Shown piece after piece: positions 5,783-5,920 of a stretch of DNA of 5,920 nucleotides. This DNA is from Deinococcus sp. (GTDB taxonomy: Bacteria; Deinococcota; Deinococci; Deinococcales; Deinococcaceae). Under the pieces are notes generated by a model, which worked only from the letters and a program-made list of their open reading frames with translations, was not told where the DNA came from and did no database searches. Position 1 is the first letter of the stretch, and every line of letters starts with the position of its first letter. The translations under genes and the position numbers were made by a program. The stretch spans positions 1 to 5,920 of the forward strand of contig NZ_JAUNHK010000134.1 of NCBI RefSeq assembly GCF_030523985.1, read 5' to 3'.

Positions 5783-5920
5783 TTACAGGACGCTGGCGAC
5801 GGACTGGGCAGCGTCGCGGGCTTCCATGTTCAGCAGGCCGAGGTTGATGCCCGTGGGGGCCACCACCGCCAGCACACCCTTGGCGCCGACCGAGTAGATG
5901 TAGACCTGACCCTCGGTGCC
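5783..5920 (-). CDS. Roadblock/LC7 (MglB-like) domain protein, C-terminal end only
   Basis: Only the last 45 residues are in the window; the gene runs off the right edge. They read VYIYSVGAKGVLAVVA followed by PTGINLGLLNMEARDAAQSV and end at TAA (5785-5783). The strand pair, the short 'NLGLLNMEAR' turn and the final helix are characteristic of Roadblock/LC7 domains, small dimeric proteins that regulate Ras-like GTPases (MglB on MglA) or act as scaffolds. Bacterial genomes often place them beside a GTPase gene or a V4R-like gene, as here. The start, full length and any GTPase gene upstream lie outside the window. Confidence 0.82.
   Translation of the reverse strand, partial: GTEGQVYIYSVGAKGVLAVVAPTGINLGLLNMEARDAAQSVASVL

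Overview
The window is high-GC, gene-dense bacterial DNA, most likely from Deinococcus (D. radiodurans or a close relative). This rests on three things: the gene types (a stand-alone Ser/Thr kinase, a DinB-family hydrolase, a lysine/leucine-type aconitase subunit, and a Roadblock/LC7 protein next to a V4R-like protein), TANNNT promoter elements lying only 6-9 bases before start codons as in the leaderless mRNAs common in Deinococcus, and a dispersed-type hairpin repeat after holA. The genus is inferred from content; no database search was possible.

Layout. (1) Bases 29-1767, plus strand: a compact serine/threonine kinase overlaps by one base the gene for the DNA polymerase III delta subunit (holA), giving a translationally coupled pair. 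(2) Bases 1768-1979: a convergent intergenic region with a two-hairpin repeat right after holA. (3) Bases 1980-3732, minus strand, transcribed right to left: a fumarylacetoacetate-hydrolase (FAH) family enzyme, a DinB/YfiT-family putative metal-dependent enzyme, and an unrecognised 142-residue protein whose GTG start overlaps the DinB stop by four bases. FAH and DinB each seem to have their own leaderless-type promoter. (4) Bases 3733-3864: a divergent intergenic region serving the FAH gene and the next gene. (5) Bases 3865-5151, plus strand: the catalytic large subunit of a 3-isopropylmalate dehydratase/homoaconitase, with all three [4Fe-4S] cysteines but no small subunit beside it. (6) Bases 5152-5268: a convergent terminator region with two hairpins, one with a perfect 13-bp stem. 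(7) Bases 5269-5920, minus strand: the end of a Roadblock/LC7 protein followed by a V4R-like protein, whose ribosome binding site can fold into a hairpin.

How the genes work together. The kinase-holA pair joins a signalling kinase to the replication clamp loader by position only; a functional link is untested. The aconitase-type subunit fits lysine (alpha-aminoadipate) or leucine synthesis, and its small subunit must be encoded elsewhere. The Roadblock/V4R-like pair is the most unusual module: related folds occur in small-GTPase control and in the eukaryotic TRAPP tethering complex, so the two proteins may form a complex or sensor. No tRNA, rRNA, CRISPR array, transposase or phage gene was seen. 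Most of the window is ordinary chromosomal housekeeping and accessory metabolism.
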